Shown here one piece after another: positions 23,854-38,045 of a stretch of 64,000 nucleotides of DNA. Each line of letters opens with the position of its first letter. Within the stretch, counting starts at the first letter, position 1. The DNA is from Portunus trituberculatus (lineage: Eukaryota > Arthropoda > Malacostraca > Decapoda > Portunidae). The position numbers were made by a program, and so were the translations under genes. The stretch lies in the NCBI RefSeq assembly GCF_017591435.1, contig NC_059294.1, positions 15,880,049 to 15,944,048 of the forward strand, given 5' to 3'. The notes below the pieces were generated by a model. It was not told the origin of the DNA, made no database searches, and saw nothing but the letters and a program-made list of their open reading frames with translations.

Positions 23854-23984
23854 TTAAGGACTTTTACTATATGTGGTCTCTTTTTCTTTTCCTGTTTTGC
23901 ACATCATTTCATATATGTGAGCTCGCATTTTCTTGACATAACAAGTGCAGAAGTTCTTACTTTTACATCAAATTCAAATGCCCC

Positions 23985-24008
23985 AGAGAGAGAGAGAGAG
24001 AGAGAGAG
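23985..24008. repeat. (GA)n microsatellite
   Basis: About 11 GA units within the piggyBac-type element's right part. Confidence 0.9.
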
Positions 24009-24467
24009 CACTGTTATCGGAGCTTAGAGGGGATATTTCTTAGCGGCGGGTTCTGCCAAGGGTTCGGGGAGAACATTTTTTATGTAATAACTTTGGTCTG
24101 AGAAGTCATAACATGTTGAAAATTACATCGTTGTACTCAGAATAACACAAAGAAATATGCTTTTTTAGGGAAAAAATATTTTTAGCATTTTTGATTGGTG
24201 TGATTTTTCCCCGCTGTAACAGACGGAAAGTAAATCATCCTCCCGTACATTAAGGGTTAAATACATCTACTATTTAGAATGGTAAATAATAAAAACATGT
24301 TTATTTAACCAAATAAATAGAGTATTTTGTACGAATATTTTTGGACCACATCCCACATCCACCCTATTACCTATTGTTTCTTATGAGAATTACAGGTTTG
24401 TTTTACACAAATTTTGATATACGTGATGCCTCTTGGAACGCATCTATCGCATAAATCGAGATACCTG

Positions 24468-24612
24468 TAGTTCCATACCGGACTTCTCTTACTCTTTCCT
24501 AGTTCCATTACGTACTTGACATTTCTAGGCGTTGAACTCTAATTTCCACTTCTGACTCTATTAGTAGATTTTGTTTATATCTTCCTGCAGCAGCTGGAAG
24601 ATAATTTTATAA
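24468..24612 (-). mobile_element. CR1/L2-like LINE copy, resumed after Tigger
   Basis: Continues the LINE interrupted at 18082. GTTCCATACCGGACTTCTCT corresponds to GTTCCATATTGGTCTCCTTT at 25299, and sequence up to the cagcagctgg near 24597 follows the same copy. In the intact relative, TCCCATCAAATAGTTCCATA reads through without a break, exactly where this copy reads TTCCATCAGATA, element, TAGTTCCATA. The 5' end of this copy is truncated at about 24612, where the next LINE's 3' end begins. Confidence 0.85.
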
Positions 24613-25535
24613 GCAAAAGCTGTGTGTGTATTTATCTAGTTGTATTGTACAGGGTTCAAGCAGGCCTCATAATGTCCTGTCTCCATATCTCCATTTATCT
24701 AATTCTTCTTTAAAGTTATACACACTATGTGATGTGAATTCCATTATCCAATGCATTCCATTTTTACACCGTTCTGTGGAAAACTGTATTTTCCAATATT
24801 CTTCACACACTGCCTCATCCTGATCTATTCATGTCCTCTTGTCCTTCCATCTTCCGTCAACAGCACCAGGTCTTCTTTGTCTATCTTTTCAATATAATTT
24901 ACTATCTTATACATTGTTATTAGGTCACCGCGTTCTCTTCTATCTTGTAAGGTTGGCAGTCACATTTCCTTCAGTCGTTCTTCGTATGTGAGGTCCTTTG
25001 ATTCCGGCACCATCTTTGTAGCAATCTTCACTATCCTTTCCAATTCTCTTATATCCTTTTTAGAGCTTGGAGACCATACCATTACTGCATATTCCAGCCT
25101 TGGGCGTATCATGCTTGTGATGATTTATTTTCATCATATCTTTATCCATGTAATGAAATGCCACTCTTATATTAGTCAACACCTTATATGATAGTCCAAA
25201 TATCTTCCTTATGTGTTTATCAGGGCTCAGATTTTCTTATATGATCACTCCAAGATCTTTTACCTCTTTAGTCTTCATCATTTGCTCCCATCAAATAGTT
25301 CCATATTGGTCTCCTTTTACTCTTTCTTAGTTCCATTATGTGGCATTCCTTTGCATTAAACTCCAATTTCCACTACTTGCTCCATTCATAGATCTTGTTT
25401 AAATCTTCCTGCAACAGCAGACAGTCCTCTCAGGTTTTGATAACTCTTATCAACTTTGCATCATCAGCGAATAAATTTATATAACTTCATCCCAATGTGA
25501 ATGTCGTTTACATAACCTTGAAACATAATGGGGGC

Positions 25536-26396
25536 TCACACTGACCCTTGTGGCACTCTGCTGGTTACTTTACCCCAGGATGAGTATGTATTTCTGATCA
25601 CAATTCTCATTTCCCTATCCTTCAAGTAATCTCCTGTCCATTCCAGCAAGGTTCCATGCAGTCCTCCTATGTACTCTAGTTTCCAAAGAAGTATTTTGTG
25701 TGGGACTTTATCAAAAGCCTTTTTAATGTCCAGGTATACTGTGTCTACCCATCCATCTCTGTTTTCAAGTCCTGCAATAACTCTCGAGTAGAAGCTTAAT
25801 AAGTTTGATACACATAACCGCTCTGTCCTGAACCCAAATTGTCTGTTCGATATGAGTTGCTCCTCTTCTAGAAATTTAACCCATTTTTCTTTGATAATTA
25901 TTTCACATAACTTCCCTACGACACTTGTAAGTGACACTGGTCTGCAGTTTAGTGGCTCAGTTACCTTTCCTTCTTTAAATATCAGTATTATGTTGGCTCT
26001 CTTCCACTCTAGTGGAACTTTCCCTTCATTTATTGAACTTTTAATTATTTCCCAAATTGGATCCAGTAATTGCTCTTTACATTCTTTTAACACCCAGCCT
26101 GATACACCATCTGGCCCCATTGCTTTTCTGACTTCCAACTTATCCCGTAATCTTCCAATATCCTCTTTGTACACTGCAATCTCCTGTAATCCTTGGCAGT
26201 CCAGTGTCCTATTAGATTCTGTGATATAATCTTCTGCAGTGAATACCGTTTTGAAGCTCTCATTCATTACTTCATACATTTCCTTCTTTGTTTGGTATGT
26301 CTTCCCTTCTTTAATTATTTTTTCAATTATTTCCTTATTCTTTGTTTTGCCGTTTATAAACTTGTAGAAAAGCTTGGGTCCTTTGCTTTTATCCAC
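25536..26396 (-). pseudogene. LINE reverse transcriptase, N-terminal two thirds
   Basis: One open frame of 286 codons. In order: PKLFYKFINGKTKNKE (linker), KAMGPDGVSGWVLKECKEQL, LEWKRANIILIFKEG, FGFRTERLCVSNLLSFYSRV, TVYLDIKKAFDKVPHKI, LLEWTGDYLKDREM and VTSRVPQGSV, where the frame is lost just before the FADD catalytic site. The remaining thumb and C-terminal part (about 25530-24640) is visible only in fragments such as the ITLYKI-like block. Asn-Cys-Arg-Pro replaces the usual N-Y-R-P at the VSLTS motif. Confidence 0.85.
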
Positions 26397-26429
26397 TACA
26401 TCTTTCTCAATGTGTATTTCTTCCTCTCT

Positions 26430-27470
26430 TCATACTCTAATATATTCATTTCTATCATCTTTGTACTGCCGTTTGTTATAGTCATTTCCCTGCTTTAAAA
26501 GTTTCTTCCACGCTTTATCCTTTGCCTTTTTTGCATGTAAGCATCTAGCATTGTACCATGGATGTATTTTTTTCTGAACTCTATAAACAGGAACAAACTT
26601 TTTTACTCCTTCATTGTATTCCTGTAAGAATATGTCATATTTCTCTTGTACAGTCTTCCTGCACATAATATTACTCCACTTAATATCAGCAAAATAACTC
26701 CTTAGTTTTTCAAAATCTGCTCTTGCATAATTTAATCTGTCTCCTTTATGGTCCTCTCTGTATCTTATCTCATCTTCCTCCTGCATTTGCATCTTTAATG
26801 TCACATGATCACTTTTCCCCATTTGACTAAGGTATTGTATGATTGGAAGGGACTCTGGTTTTTTTGTGAAGACTAGGTCAAGTAACGATGGTTCCTCTTC
26901 CCCCCTGTATCTTGTTGACCCTTGTACCCAGTGGTCCATTGTATTAACCATAGTCATCTATAACACTTCCATCTTTCTCCAGTTTATTTTTTTTTACAGT
27001 TAAAGTCTCCAACTAAGAGTATTCTTCTATCTCTTCTTATCATGTTATCCAGATACTTTATCATCTTTATGCTCTTCTGATCCCCATGTATTAGTCATAG
27101 GTGGAACATATGTAACAATAATTTTTCTCTTCTTCAAATCTTCTGTTCTGATTGTTACTCCCAAAGCTTCCACTTTGTCCTCTCCATATTGCACATCCTC
27201 CACACAAATGTTATCATGAACCATTATTAGCACTCCTCCTCCCCCTTTATCTTTCCTGTCCCTCCTCCAGGTATTATATCCTTCCTCTTAAAAGTTGACA
27301 TGTATCTCATTCTTCAGTTTTGTTTCAATGATACACATTACATCTGGCTTTTTCTCTTTCAAATAATCCCGCACTTCCAATATACTTGATAACAAACCAT
27401 CTATGTTAGTATGAGTCACTCTTAATTTATTGCCTCCTCCACGACCTCCTCTTTTTTCCTTAAGTACCAC
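26430..27470 (-). pseudogene. LINE endonuclease, broken
   Basis: Three frames carry the domain in order. 27470-27288 has LRVTHTNIDGLLSSILEV and PDVMCIIETKL with the catalytic Glu. 27233-27045 has IIVTYVPPMTN; the GDFN block is in the damaged stretch near 27010. 26957-26430 has LLDLVFTKK, MGKSDHVTLKM (the SDH motif) and the start of the linker to RT, including IHPWYNARCLHAKKAK. The intact relative is at 14726-15580. Confidence 0.78.
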
Positions 27471-28443
27471 TTCTTTAGTCTCATATCCAGAACCCTCCAG
27501 TAAAAATTCTTCTTCTCTATCTCTGTCCTTTTCTCGTTTTTTTCTTTAGCCTCACTTCTTAGCCCTTTTTCCTTTTCCCTTTCCTCTAAGTTCATATCTT
27601 TTCTATCCATATTTCCTTGTGAACGACATCATTGGCTAACTTCCCTTTTCTAGCCATTATTTCTTCTACAGCCACTTGAGATCTCATTTTCACCTTCATT
27701 GGTCTTTTACCCCCTTCATTGTACCTTTCCAGTCTAACCATTTCCTCCACCTCCTGGTCAAATTCTTGTGTGCTGTCTTGTACCCTTTTGGTAACCATTT
27801 TGGCCATTTCCCTTTCTTCACGTTCTCTTGTGAATTTATTTGGATTTTTCTTTTCTCTCCCATAGACCACGAAGCTTTTTTTCTTGTCCACTGCATCCAG
27901 CACTATACTTTCCATTTCTTTGATAACTTCGATTACAACAACTTTTGTGTTCTCCTGAATTTGTCTCTTTACCACTTTTGAAAATTTGACTTTTTCCTCC
28001 TCTTGTTCTTGTTACCATTCATTTCTTAGTTCTTTCAATTTGTTTTCACCTAGACCAACTTCTATCCTGTCTGTAACCCCTTGCTGCACTTTATCCTGCA
28101 ATTTCTGGCATGTGGTTTTTAGAGCGTCATTTTGCTTCCTTATTTCTAAAATCTCCTCTTTTAATTCTGGGTTTATTCCACTGACTTTCTCACATTCAGT
28201 TATTCTCAATTTCAAGGCTGTGTTTTTTCTGATACCAGTCAGTCATGTTTGTCCATGAGACTGGACATCGCCTCCTTCAAATATCTTAATTCTCTCTTCA
28301 TTTACAAGTCTCCTCGTATTTCCTCGTTCATCTCGGAAACCCAAGAAATTCTTATCCATAGTATCTTCAGTCAGTTTTCTTAAACCAATAGGTGTTTCTA
28401 TATAACGTTGATTTTCGGCCGGTGTATGTTTTGGTTCTTCCAT
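27422..28443 (-). pseudogene. LINE ORF1, broken
   Basis: From 28443: MEEPKHTPAENQRYIETPI, then TPIGLRKLTEDTMDKNFLGF, matching the TPKGLQKLD start of the ORF1 at 16477. A coiled-coil segment follows (28215-28012, ELKEEILEIRKQNDALKTT), then 27975-27592 with KKSFVVYGREKK, MVRLERYNEGGKRPMKVKM and SQVAVEEIMARKGKLA, the same RNA-binding-like region as at 15595-15981. At least three frame changes separate these parts. Confidence 0.75.
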
Positions 28444-28640
28444 GCGCTGGCAGCGCTACCTGGATCCATGTCTCTCCCTTTATCTATCCTTGGCTATACA
28501 TAATCTAACATTTATTTCATTTGGAGATAGGAGAACCTATGGTCCCTTTTCCCCCTGTACATATGTCTAGGCCTGGGTCCAAGTCCTTTTGTAGCACTCT
28601 GGGAGCTGCTCAGACACGTCCGTCCTCGACGATGGCTCCT

Positions 28641-28905
28641 GTGTAATTCATCTCGGTCGTCTGATGGTCACCCAGCAAGTCTTCCCCATCACGGAGCGAG
28701 CTCAGAGCTCATAGACCGATCTTCGGGTAGGACTGAGACCACATCACACACAACACACACCGGGAAAGCGAGGCCACAACCCCTCGAGTTACATCCCGTA
28801 CTTATTTACTGCTAGGTGAACAGGGGCTACACATTAAGAGGCTTGCCCATTTGCCTCGCCGCCCCGGGACTCCAACCCGCCCTCTCGATTGTGAGTCGAG
28901 TGTGT
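28641..28905 (-). mobile_element. tRNA-Val-headed SINE, head truncated
   Basis: Inverted copy of the SINE at 22098: tail TGAATTACAC, then GAGCTCTGAGCTCGCTCCG, AAGATCGGTC, GTACGGGATGTAAC and TAGCCCCTGTTCACCTAGCAG. The head keeps the anticodon arm (TCGA-CTCACAA-TCGA, anticodon CAC) and box B-like GGTTGGAGTCC, but the 5' half with box A is replaced by (TG)n at 28900-28914. It ends where the LINE 24622-28640 begins. Confidence 0.85.
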
Positions 28906-28916
28906 GTGTGTGTGTA

Positions 28917-30050
28917 CAGTGATACCTCGACATACGAATTTAATTAGTTCCGTGACGATTGTTGTACGTGTATGAAATAAAAAATCGTATATCAAATCAA
29001 TATTTCCCATAGAAATTAATGGAAATAGAATTAATTCGTTCTTGTGATACAAATTTACTCCCCCAAAAAAATTTACATGCTTTAAATACCAACCAAATAT
29101 AGATTTAATATAAGATAAATACAATGTTTATTGTATACATGATATAAATGTACTATATTTTCCAAAATAACAACTTAATCTGCAAAACTCGGGACACGTC
29201 GATAGATGTTCATCACGCAAGACTCAAGGCACGTCAATAGACGTTTAGGCTTTTTACGGCTATATTTTGGCTATTTTCTTCCCGTTTTCTTTACTTGTGA
29301 GCTGGCAACACTCATCAAAAATAAACATATGCTCTACGTCACTGTCACCAACGATGGATGGTGGGAACGACAATGATTTCACGGTGTCTGATTCTGCCAC
29401 CTCTCCCACGCACCTTACTTCTATACCTAGGGTCTCTCGCCATGTTGCAGGGAGACAACTTTTGAATGAGAGTGGTATCAGAACAGGCAACAGGAGAGAG
29501 AGAGGATACAAGGGACCCATTTTCTATCGCTCTAGCCAAGGCCGCTGAACCCGATCAGACGCAAGACCACATACACCAATGATACCACCTCATTCAACCT
29601 GCGATATTTTGGTAACCATGACATCTAGAGACTTCTGGTGTTTTGCATTGCAAAGAGGAAGAGTTGCTTGTGGGCAGAACACCATTTGTACTTACTCATT
29701 TATTGAATTTCTAAGATTAATCAGTATGTGAATACAGGCTATTTTGTGTGTTTCTCGCTAAACTTCACTTTTGGGACCCATGATCATGGGGTCTTGAGTT
29801 CACAAAACTTAAGAAAAATACACACTGCCAAGGAGTAAAACATATATATGAATAAAGGGTGAACAACGATACAAAATGCAGGCTGAATGTTCGGGTGGAC
29901 GTGGGTAGCTGAGTGATCGCTGTGCCACCTACCAATGGCTATTCGTATCTTAAAAATATCTACGTATTTCAAGGTGTAAATCATATGAAAATTTTCGTCG
30001 TATATCAAAAAAATTGTATGTTGGGGCGTTCGTATCTTGAGATATTACTG
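28917..30050. mobile_element. TA-inserting (pogo/mariner-like) element
   Basis: Ends CAGTGATACCTCGACATACG (28917) and, inverted at 30050, CAGTAATATCTCAAGATACG (15 of 20), each flanked by TA (28915-28916, 30051-30052). Internal AT-rich sequence; the only notable frame (29354-29548, starting MDGGNDNDFTVSDSA) matches nothing I recognise and may be the N-terminal region of a lost transposase. 1134 bp, presumed non-autonomous. The left target is in a (TG)n tract, the right in a short (TA)n. Confidence 0.75.
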
Positions 30051-30067
30051 TACGTATATATATATAG

Positions 30068-30262
30068 TGTTCCCTCACTATTCCGTGGTTTGACTCTCGT
30101 GGCCTCACTGTTTCGCGGGTTTTATACATACTTGTAGATATGTTCTGCAAATTTTTCACTATATCACGGGGTCTGTGGCGTCACTTACAAATACTGTACG
30201 TACAGGAATTTGATAAGTTGGTGTGTAATAACGATGACATTGTATATCACTGTGCACGTATT
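30068..30262. mobile_element. Tigger-type terminal fragment
   Basis: AGTGTTCCCTCACTATTCCG after a TATATA run, followed by repeated CTATNNCGGGG-like motifs (TTTCGCGGGTTTT, CTATATCACGGGG), is the style of Tigger inverted ends. The opposite end is not found, so this is a fragment. Confidence 0.4.
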
Positions 30263-30274
30263 GTTCATATACAG

Positions 30275-30930
30275 GCAACCCCTGCTTAACGAATGTTTCC
30301 TTTTACTACCATCTGCTCGTATAACGAACACCAAACTCGCTCTAATGAAACTTTATCCCGGTAATTTTTTCTAAGTTTGAAAGCCCCACCGTATCACGCA
30401 AGCCGACAGGCTTTTGAATACACCAACACCTCTCATGGACAACACATGCACCACTCACTCCCCTATCCTTCCCCGCTCTAAGTTCAAAACAAAAACAGGA
30501 TCCAGCACCAGCTCGTCATCTCATACTCAGCATGCCACCAAAACGCCCTGCAACCAGCCCTTCAATGTTGCCTAGTGTTGCTAAGAAGAACCTTAAGTCT
30601 CTTACTCTCAAAGTGAAGCTGGATATTATTCACAAACACGCGAGAGGCGAGAAAACTAATAGCATTGCTCGCCACCATCTTGACTCCATCTACTGTCTCT
30701 ACTATTTTCAAGTCAGCAGATTTTATTAAGAAGGCTGGTGAGACCGTACCTTCCTTGCAAGCTAAAAGAACCACCTGAACTCATGACTGCAATGAATAAA
30801 GTGGAAAGCCTTGTGGAAGCATGGTACATAAGTTTTGTATGCAGTACAATGATGTGGCTTTTGTTTACACTTCACAGGTTACCAGCTAGCGTATTTCACG
30901 CTCCACTCTCCCTCCCTTCATAAATTTAAG
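30275..30930 (+). mobile_element. Tigger-type transposon, 5' fragment
   Basis: Starts with a Tigger-style end, CAGGCAACCCCTGCTTAACG after TA (30273-30274), followed by a leader of about 250 bases and the N-terminal part of a transposase. No matching right end lies before the (TA)n array at 31.16 kb, so the element is 3'-truncated. Confidence 0.7.
30532..30860 (+). pseudogene. Tigger-type transposase, N-terminal part
   Basis: Begins MPPKRPATSPS and has the psq/CENP-B-type helix-turn-helix start SLTLKVKLDIIHKHARGEKT followed by NSIARHH. A frame change there hides the second helix; the continuation is read one frame over as TPSTVSTIFKSADF and IKKAGETVPSLQAKR, then breaks. The DDE catalytic region is absent. 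This domain binds the element's inverted ends. It is complementary in extent to the C-terminal relic at 18333-18986, but the two belong to families with different ends. Confidence 0.8.
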
Positions 30931-31159
30931 ATCAACATTATAAAGTTACTTACATACATACATTAGTATACATTGTAATGAATTACTATACATTTCAGCG
31001 GTGGACAAACGGTGTTTTTTGCAGATATCTCCTAAACGAATTGTTGGATGAGTATGATATTTCAACACACTACCTTGAACATCCGTTCGTAATTTATGGT
31101 TAACATACCACATTGCTATATGTGTTATGTGAGGAGTTTACTCGTGAAAAATAACAAGA

Positions 31160-31440
<281 letters not shown>

Positions 31441-31441
31441 A

Positions 31442-35682
<4,241 letters not shown>

Positions 35683-35745
<63 letters not shown>

Positions 35746-35766
35746 CATACATACATACATACATAC
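35683..35766. repeat. (TA)n followed by (CATA)n
   Basis: (TA) 35683-35741, then (CATA) to about 35766. Confidence 0.96.
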
Positions 35767-35887
35767 AGTAAGCTGACCTCTCTTTAAACCTACCAGAACG
35801 CAGTGTGAGAGTCCCCTTCAGCCATTTTGTTTGTGCTACCCTCGGTTTGGTTAGCGTGGGAACGAATTCTGGCGATTTACCGCCAAC

Positions 35888-36013
35888 ATGGCTTCTACCA
35901 GCCAGGCAGTACCTGGTGTGGGTAAGGACAATGGTGGTGGCGGCAAGGACAAAAGTGGGCGAGGGAAACGAGTGAAAAACGGGAATTACAACCTTTATGT
36001 CATGTCTTATTAG
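35888..36013 (+). CDS. Small ORF, unknown; perhaps a transposase start
   Basis: Encodes MASTSQAVPGVGKDNGGGGK and a basic stretch (GRGKRVKNGNYNLY), 41 codons. It is preceded by ACAGTAAGCTGACCTCTC right after the microsatellite, which could be the end of a TA-inserting transposon, so this may be an N-terminal transposase remnant. No family is recognised and it may be non-coding. Confidence 0.15.
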   Translation: MASTSQAVPGVGKDNGGGGKDKSGRGKRVKNGNYNLYVMSY

Positions 36014-36394
36014 CTTTACTTATTGCTTATTGGTCTGTTTTGTACATGTGTTCTAATATGTGAAGGCAAAAGATTTATTTTGGCTCGAAAGATGGTATTT
36101 TAGGGATCAAAAGACTGATTAAAGCATCTTTTAGGCAATTTATATGGTATAAAGAACTCGTGCTCAGCGAAATTCGCATTTGGCGGTAGTTTCGCCTGAC
36201 TAATTAATTTGTGATTAACCACTGTCATGAGGGTTGGCTGCTGTGTAGGATATACACCAGCTACAGGCTTGTCTGAGTGTTGTACTAGTTGAAATGTGGT
36301 GAACCACAACTCTCTTCATCACTGGGTCCTAGTGATTCCTTGTCTTGTTGGGAGGCCCAGAGTGGTATAGGTAGTATTTGCCCACCCTCTGGAA

Positions 36395-36840
36395 TAGTGA
36401 TGGACCGATACAGTTTTTCAGGGCCAATACCGATACCAATTATTAGTAGTCAAGGAGGCTGATAACCGATGTTTGGAGCCGATATTCATTTGCAGTAAAA
36501 GGGAAAATATTGGCGTCAAAATTTTTGAAAAATACATACTCTTCTTAACTTTGTTTAAATGCCTTTATCCATATGTTTATTTAACAGCTTTTCAAATTTG
36601 CAACAAGTCATTTGGCACTGACTGTAAACATTGTGCATGTACAGATTTCACGGCTTATGGGCTTTTTTTTTTTTTTTTTACTGAGTAGTGACAGCAAACA
36701 GATAGACGCAGCTGCATCAGAACCAAATAACCCAGTTTTTAATTGATCTCTTATCGGCTGTTGAATTTAGAAAGAAAAAAGGCAGATGCCAATATGCGTC
36801 AAAACGCTTAATATCGGCGCCGATAATCGGTTAATCCCTA
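36395..36840. mobile_element. hAT-type MITE with 8-bp duplication
   Basis: Flanked by the exact 8-bp direct repeat CTCTGGAA (36387-36394 and 36841-36848). Inverted ends TAGTGATGGACCGATA and TAGGGATTAACCGATT share 12 of 16. Subterminal parts repeat CCGATA/TATCGG (GCCAATACCGATACC on the left, ATATCGGCGCCGATAATCGG on the right). 446 bp, no coding capacity. An 8-bp duplication is characteristic of hAT elements. Confidence 0.93.
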
Positions 36841-37163
36841 CTCTGGAAGACAATAAATAGAGCCTTTGCCAACCGAAAGATATAATAGTTTGTGGACATA
36901 GATAGCTAGTCCTCTGCTCACTCCAGAATGAATTCTGCTTATCTTGTTTCCAGAAACTCAGTTTATTTGCAAGTTGTTGATCCTTTCAGCAGAGCTGCAT
37001 GTAATATGCTATGAAACTGACAGTGACAAAAAAGGTTAGCTAGACACTACTCTGCAGTTGTTTTGCATTTCAGGTAAGTTAGCTGGTGGAACTGGTGCCA
37101 TTAGGTACTCATTTAAGTTCTGAACTATCTTTTGGGTTGAATAGAAAGAAGTGGCAGTCTTAC

Positions 37164-37372
37164 CTGTTCGATGTGAATGTAAGAAGCTGAGCCTTTCTGT
37201 TGAGACTTTATGGTGAGTGTAGTGTTAGATGGTACAGCAAGAGGCTTATAGAGGTTCATCAGATAGGTTCTTGTGTTGTATTCCCCCATCACATACAGCT
37301 GCTGTTCACTTATCAGTGGATGGAGCAGAACAGTCACTCGTTGATCAACACCCACGTGCCATTCAGGTGAAG
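37164..37372 (-). CDS. Host gene exon: extracellular segment
   Basis: A 209-nt exon on the minus strand. Acceptor CCCTAG above 37372; donor GTAAGA below 37164. It supplies the last two bases of a split Ala codon and ends in phase 0. The product reads SPEWHVGVDQRVTVLLHPLI, then SEQQLYVMGEYNTRTYLMNL, YKPLAVPSNTTLTIKSQQKG and SASYIHIEQ, with one N-linked glycosylation sequon (NTT). It looks like beta-strand-rich extracellular sequence, but I do not recognise a family. The intron towards the next exon (17325-37163) is 19,839 bp and contains the nested transposon stack. Confidence 0.75.
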
Positions 37373-37667
37373 CTAGGGACATGTTTGAAAATTTTCCCCT
37401 CAAGATGTCTCTTCCCTTACCCTGATTATTTGTTCAATTACAGTAATAAGAAAACAATGAATTTATGTAACTTTTTATCAAATTAGAAAATATTCTAAGG
37501 AGTTCATGAAATATAGCCACACCAAGGTGATAATAGGATACAACACCTTTACTTAATTCATGTACAATAACTGTGAACGTTTTTTCTTAATATGATGAGT
37601 TATAATTTTTTAGGTGAAATTTAATGACATTTTATAAGAAGTAGCAGAATAAAAATATGATAGTTAC

Positions 37668-38045
37668 CTCCAGAACAGACTGAAAAAAATCCTTTGAGAG
37701 AGACTATATGGGCCATGAAGTCCAGGGGCAAGGTGAGGAGGGTTCTTTCATCATTCTCTGTCATCCATTCTAAATTGAGTTTTGTGTCATGGACTAGTAA
37801 CCTCAGCATATTCCAACCTTCAGGAACCACTACGGGTAAATAATGACCAATACTGGAAGATTTACCCTCTCGCACTTTATACTGAGTGACCACATAGTTT
37901 GACACATAAAATGCATCCCGGTAGTAGAAATGATCATGGTCCCGGTATGACACAATTATTTCTAGATTTTGTGTGGATGTGATGAAAGCCAAGGTTCTGG
38001 TAGGAGAACCTGTGCTCAGATCTTGGGATTCCATCACCAAACAAT
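37668..38045 (-). CDS. Host gene exon: extracellular domain segment
   Basis: A 378-nt exon on the minus strand. Acceptor CTCTCTCTCTGTCAG above 38045; donor GTAACT below 37668. It starts with two bases of a split codon and leaves one, matching the next exon 295 bp away. The product begins CLVMESQDLSTGSPTRTLAF, then ITSTQNLEIIVSYRDHDHFY, continues with VPEGWNMLRLLVHDTKLNLEW and ends LKGFFSVCSG. The GWNxLxxLVxxxxLxxEW pattern and a Cys at each end hint at a secreted, lectin-like beta sandwich; this is only an impression. Upstream exons, including a signal peptide, were not identified. Confidence 0.78.

Larger units (their letters stand above)
21867..23869. mobile_element. Pogo-type TA transposon with nested insertions
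   Basis: Left end CAGTAAAAGTCCTGAAATCC follows TA (21865-21866). The right end is recognisable only after removing the MITE at 23035-23853: GGACTTTTACTA/TA at 23858-23871 joins TTAAATCTGGAACC-like sequence before 23035, giving inverted end TAGTAAAAGTCCTTAAATCT, 17 of 20 matching the left end. The internal sequence holds CCGGAA/TTCCGG repeats near both ends. A start-like MSDKGKQKERKDS (22708-22746) could be a transposase N-terminus, but nothing follows. It is a non-autonomous or deleted copy. Confidence 0.78.
19240..24256. mobile_element. piggyBac-type element with nested insertions
   Basis: Bounded by TTAA on both sides (19236-19239 and 24257-24260). Inverted ends: CCCTTAACGTACGG at 19240 and, inverted at 24256, CCCTTAATGTACGG (13 of 14). 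TTAA duplication with CCC-starting ends is the hallmark of piggyBac-type transposition. No transposase is recognisable. It contains a near-identical long inverted repeat (19301-19477 and 21323-21496) and, from 21867 to 23869, a later pogo-type insertion. It sits inside the Tigger element at 18083-24467, whose flanks resume directly outside the TTAA copies. Confidence 0.8.
18083..24467 (+). mobile_element. Tigger-type DNA transposon, itself interrupted
   Basis: Inverted ends: CAGGTAACTCGATTTACGCG at 18083 and, inverted at 24467, CAGGTATCTCGATTTATGCG (18 of 20 match). Each is flanked by TA (18081-18082 and 24468-24469), the target of pogo/Tigger elements. The left end is duplicated in tandem (18083-18124 and 18126-18167, a 42-43-bp unit). 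The element's own DNA is 18083-19239 plus 24257-24467, about 1.4 kb; the rest is a later piggyBac-type insertion. Only the C-terminal part of the transposase remains, so the element was already internally deleted. Outside both ends the sequence is the same LINE copy, which fixes the boundaries. Confidence 0.88.
24622..28640 (-). mobile_element. CR1/L2-like LINE, near full length, inactive
   Basis: A minus-strand element with ORF1, endonuclease and RT in order, same subfamily as 3697-4990 and 17409-24612. Its 3' end (TGTGTGTGTATTTATCTAG at 24622) lies directly against the truncated 5' end of the split copy, and its 5' end abuts the tail of a minus-strand SINE at 28640. Frames change repeatedly, so it is dead. 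It lies in the 19.8-kb intron of the host gene, in the gene's own orientation. Confidence 0.87.

Noticed and set aside
29354..29548. Host protein starting MDGGNDNDFTVSDSA
   Set aside because: Lies inside a TA-flanked transposon with no continuation; more likely a remnant of element coding sequence or chance.
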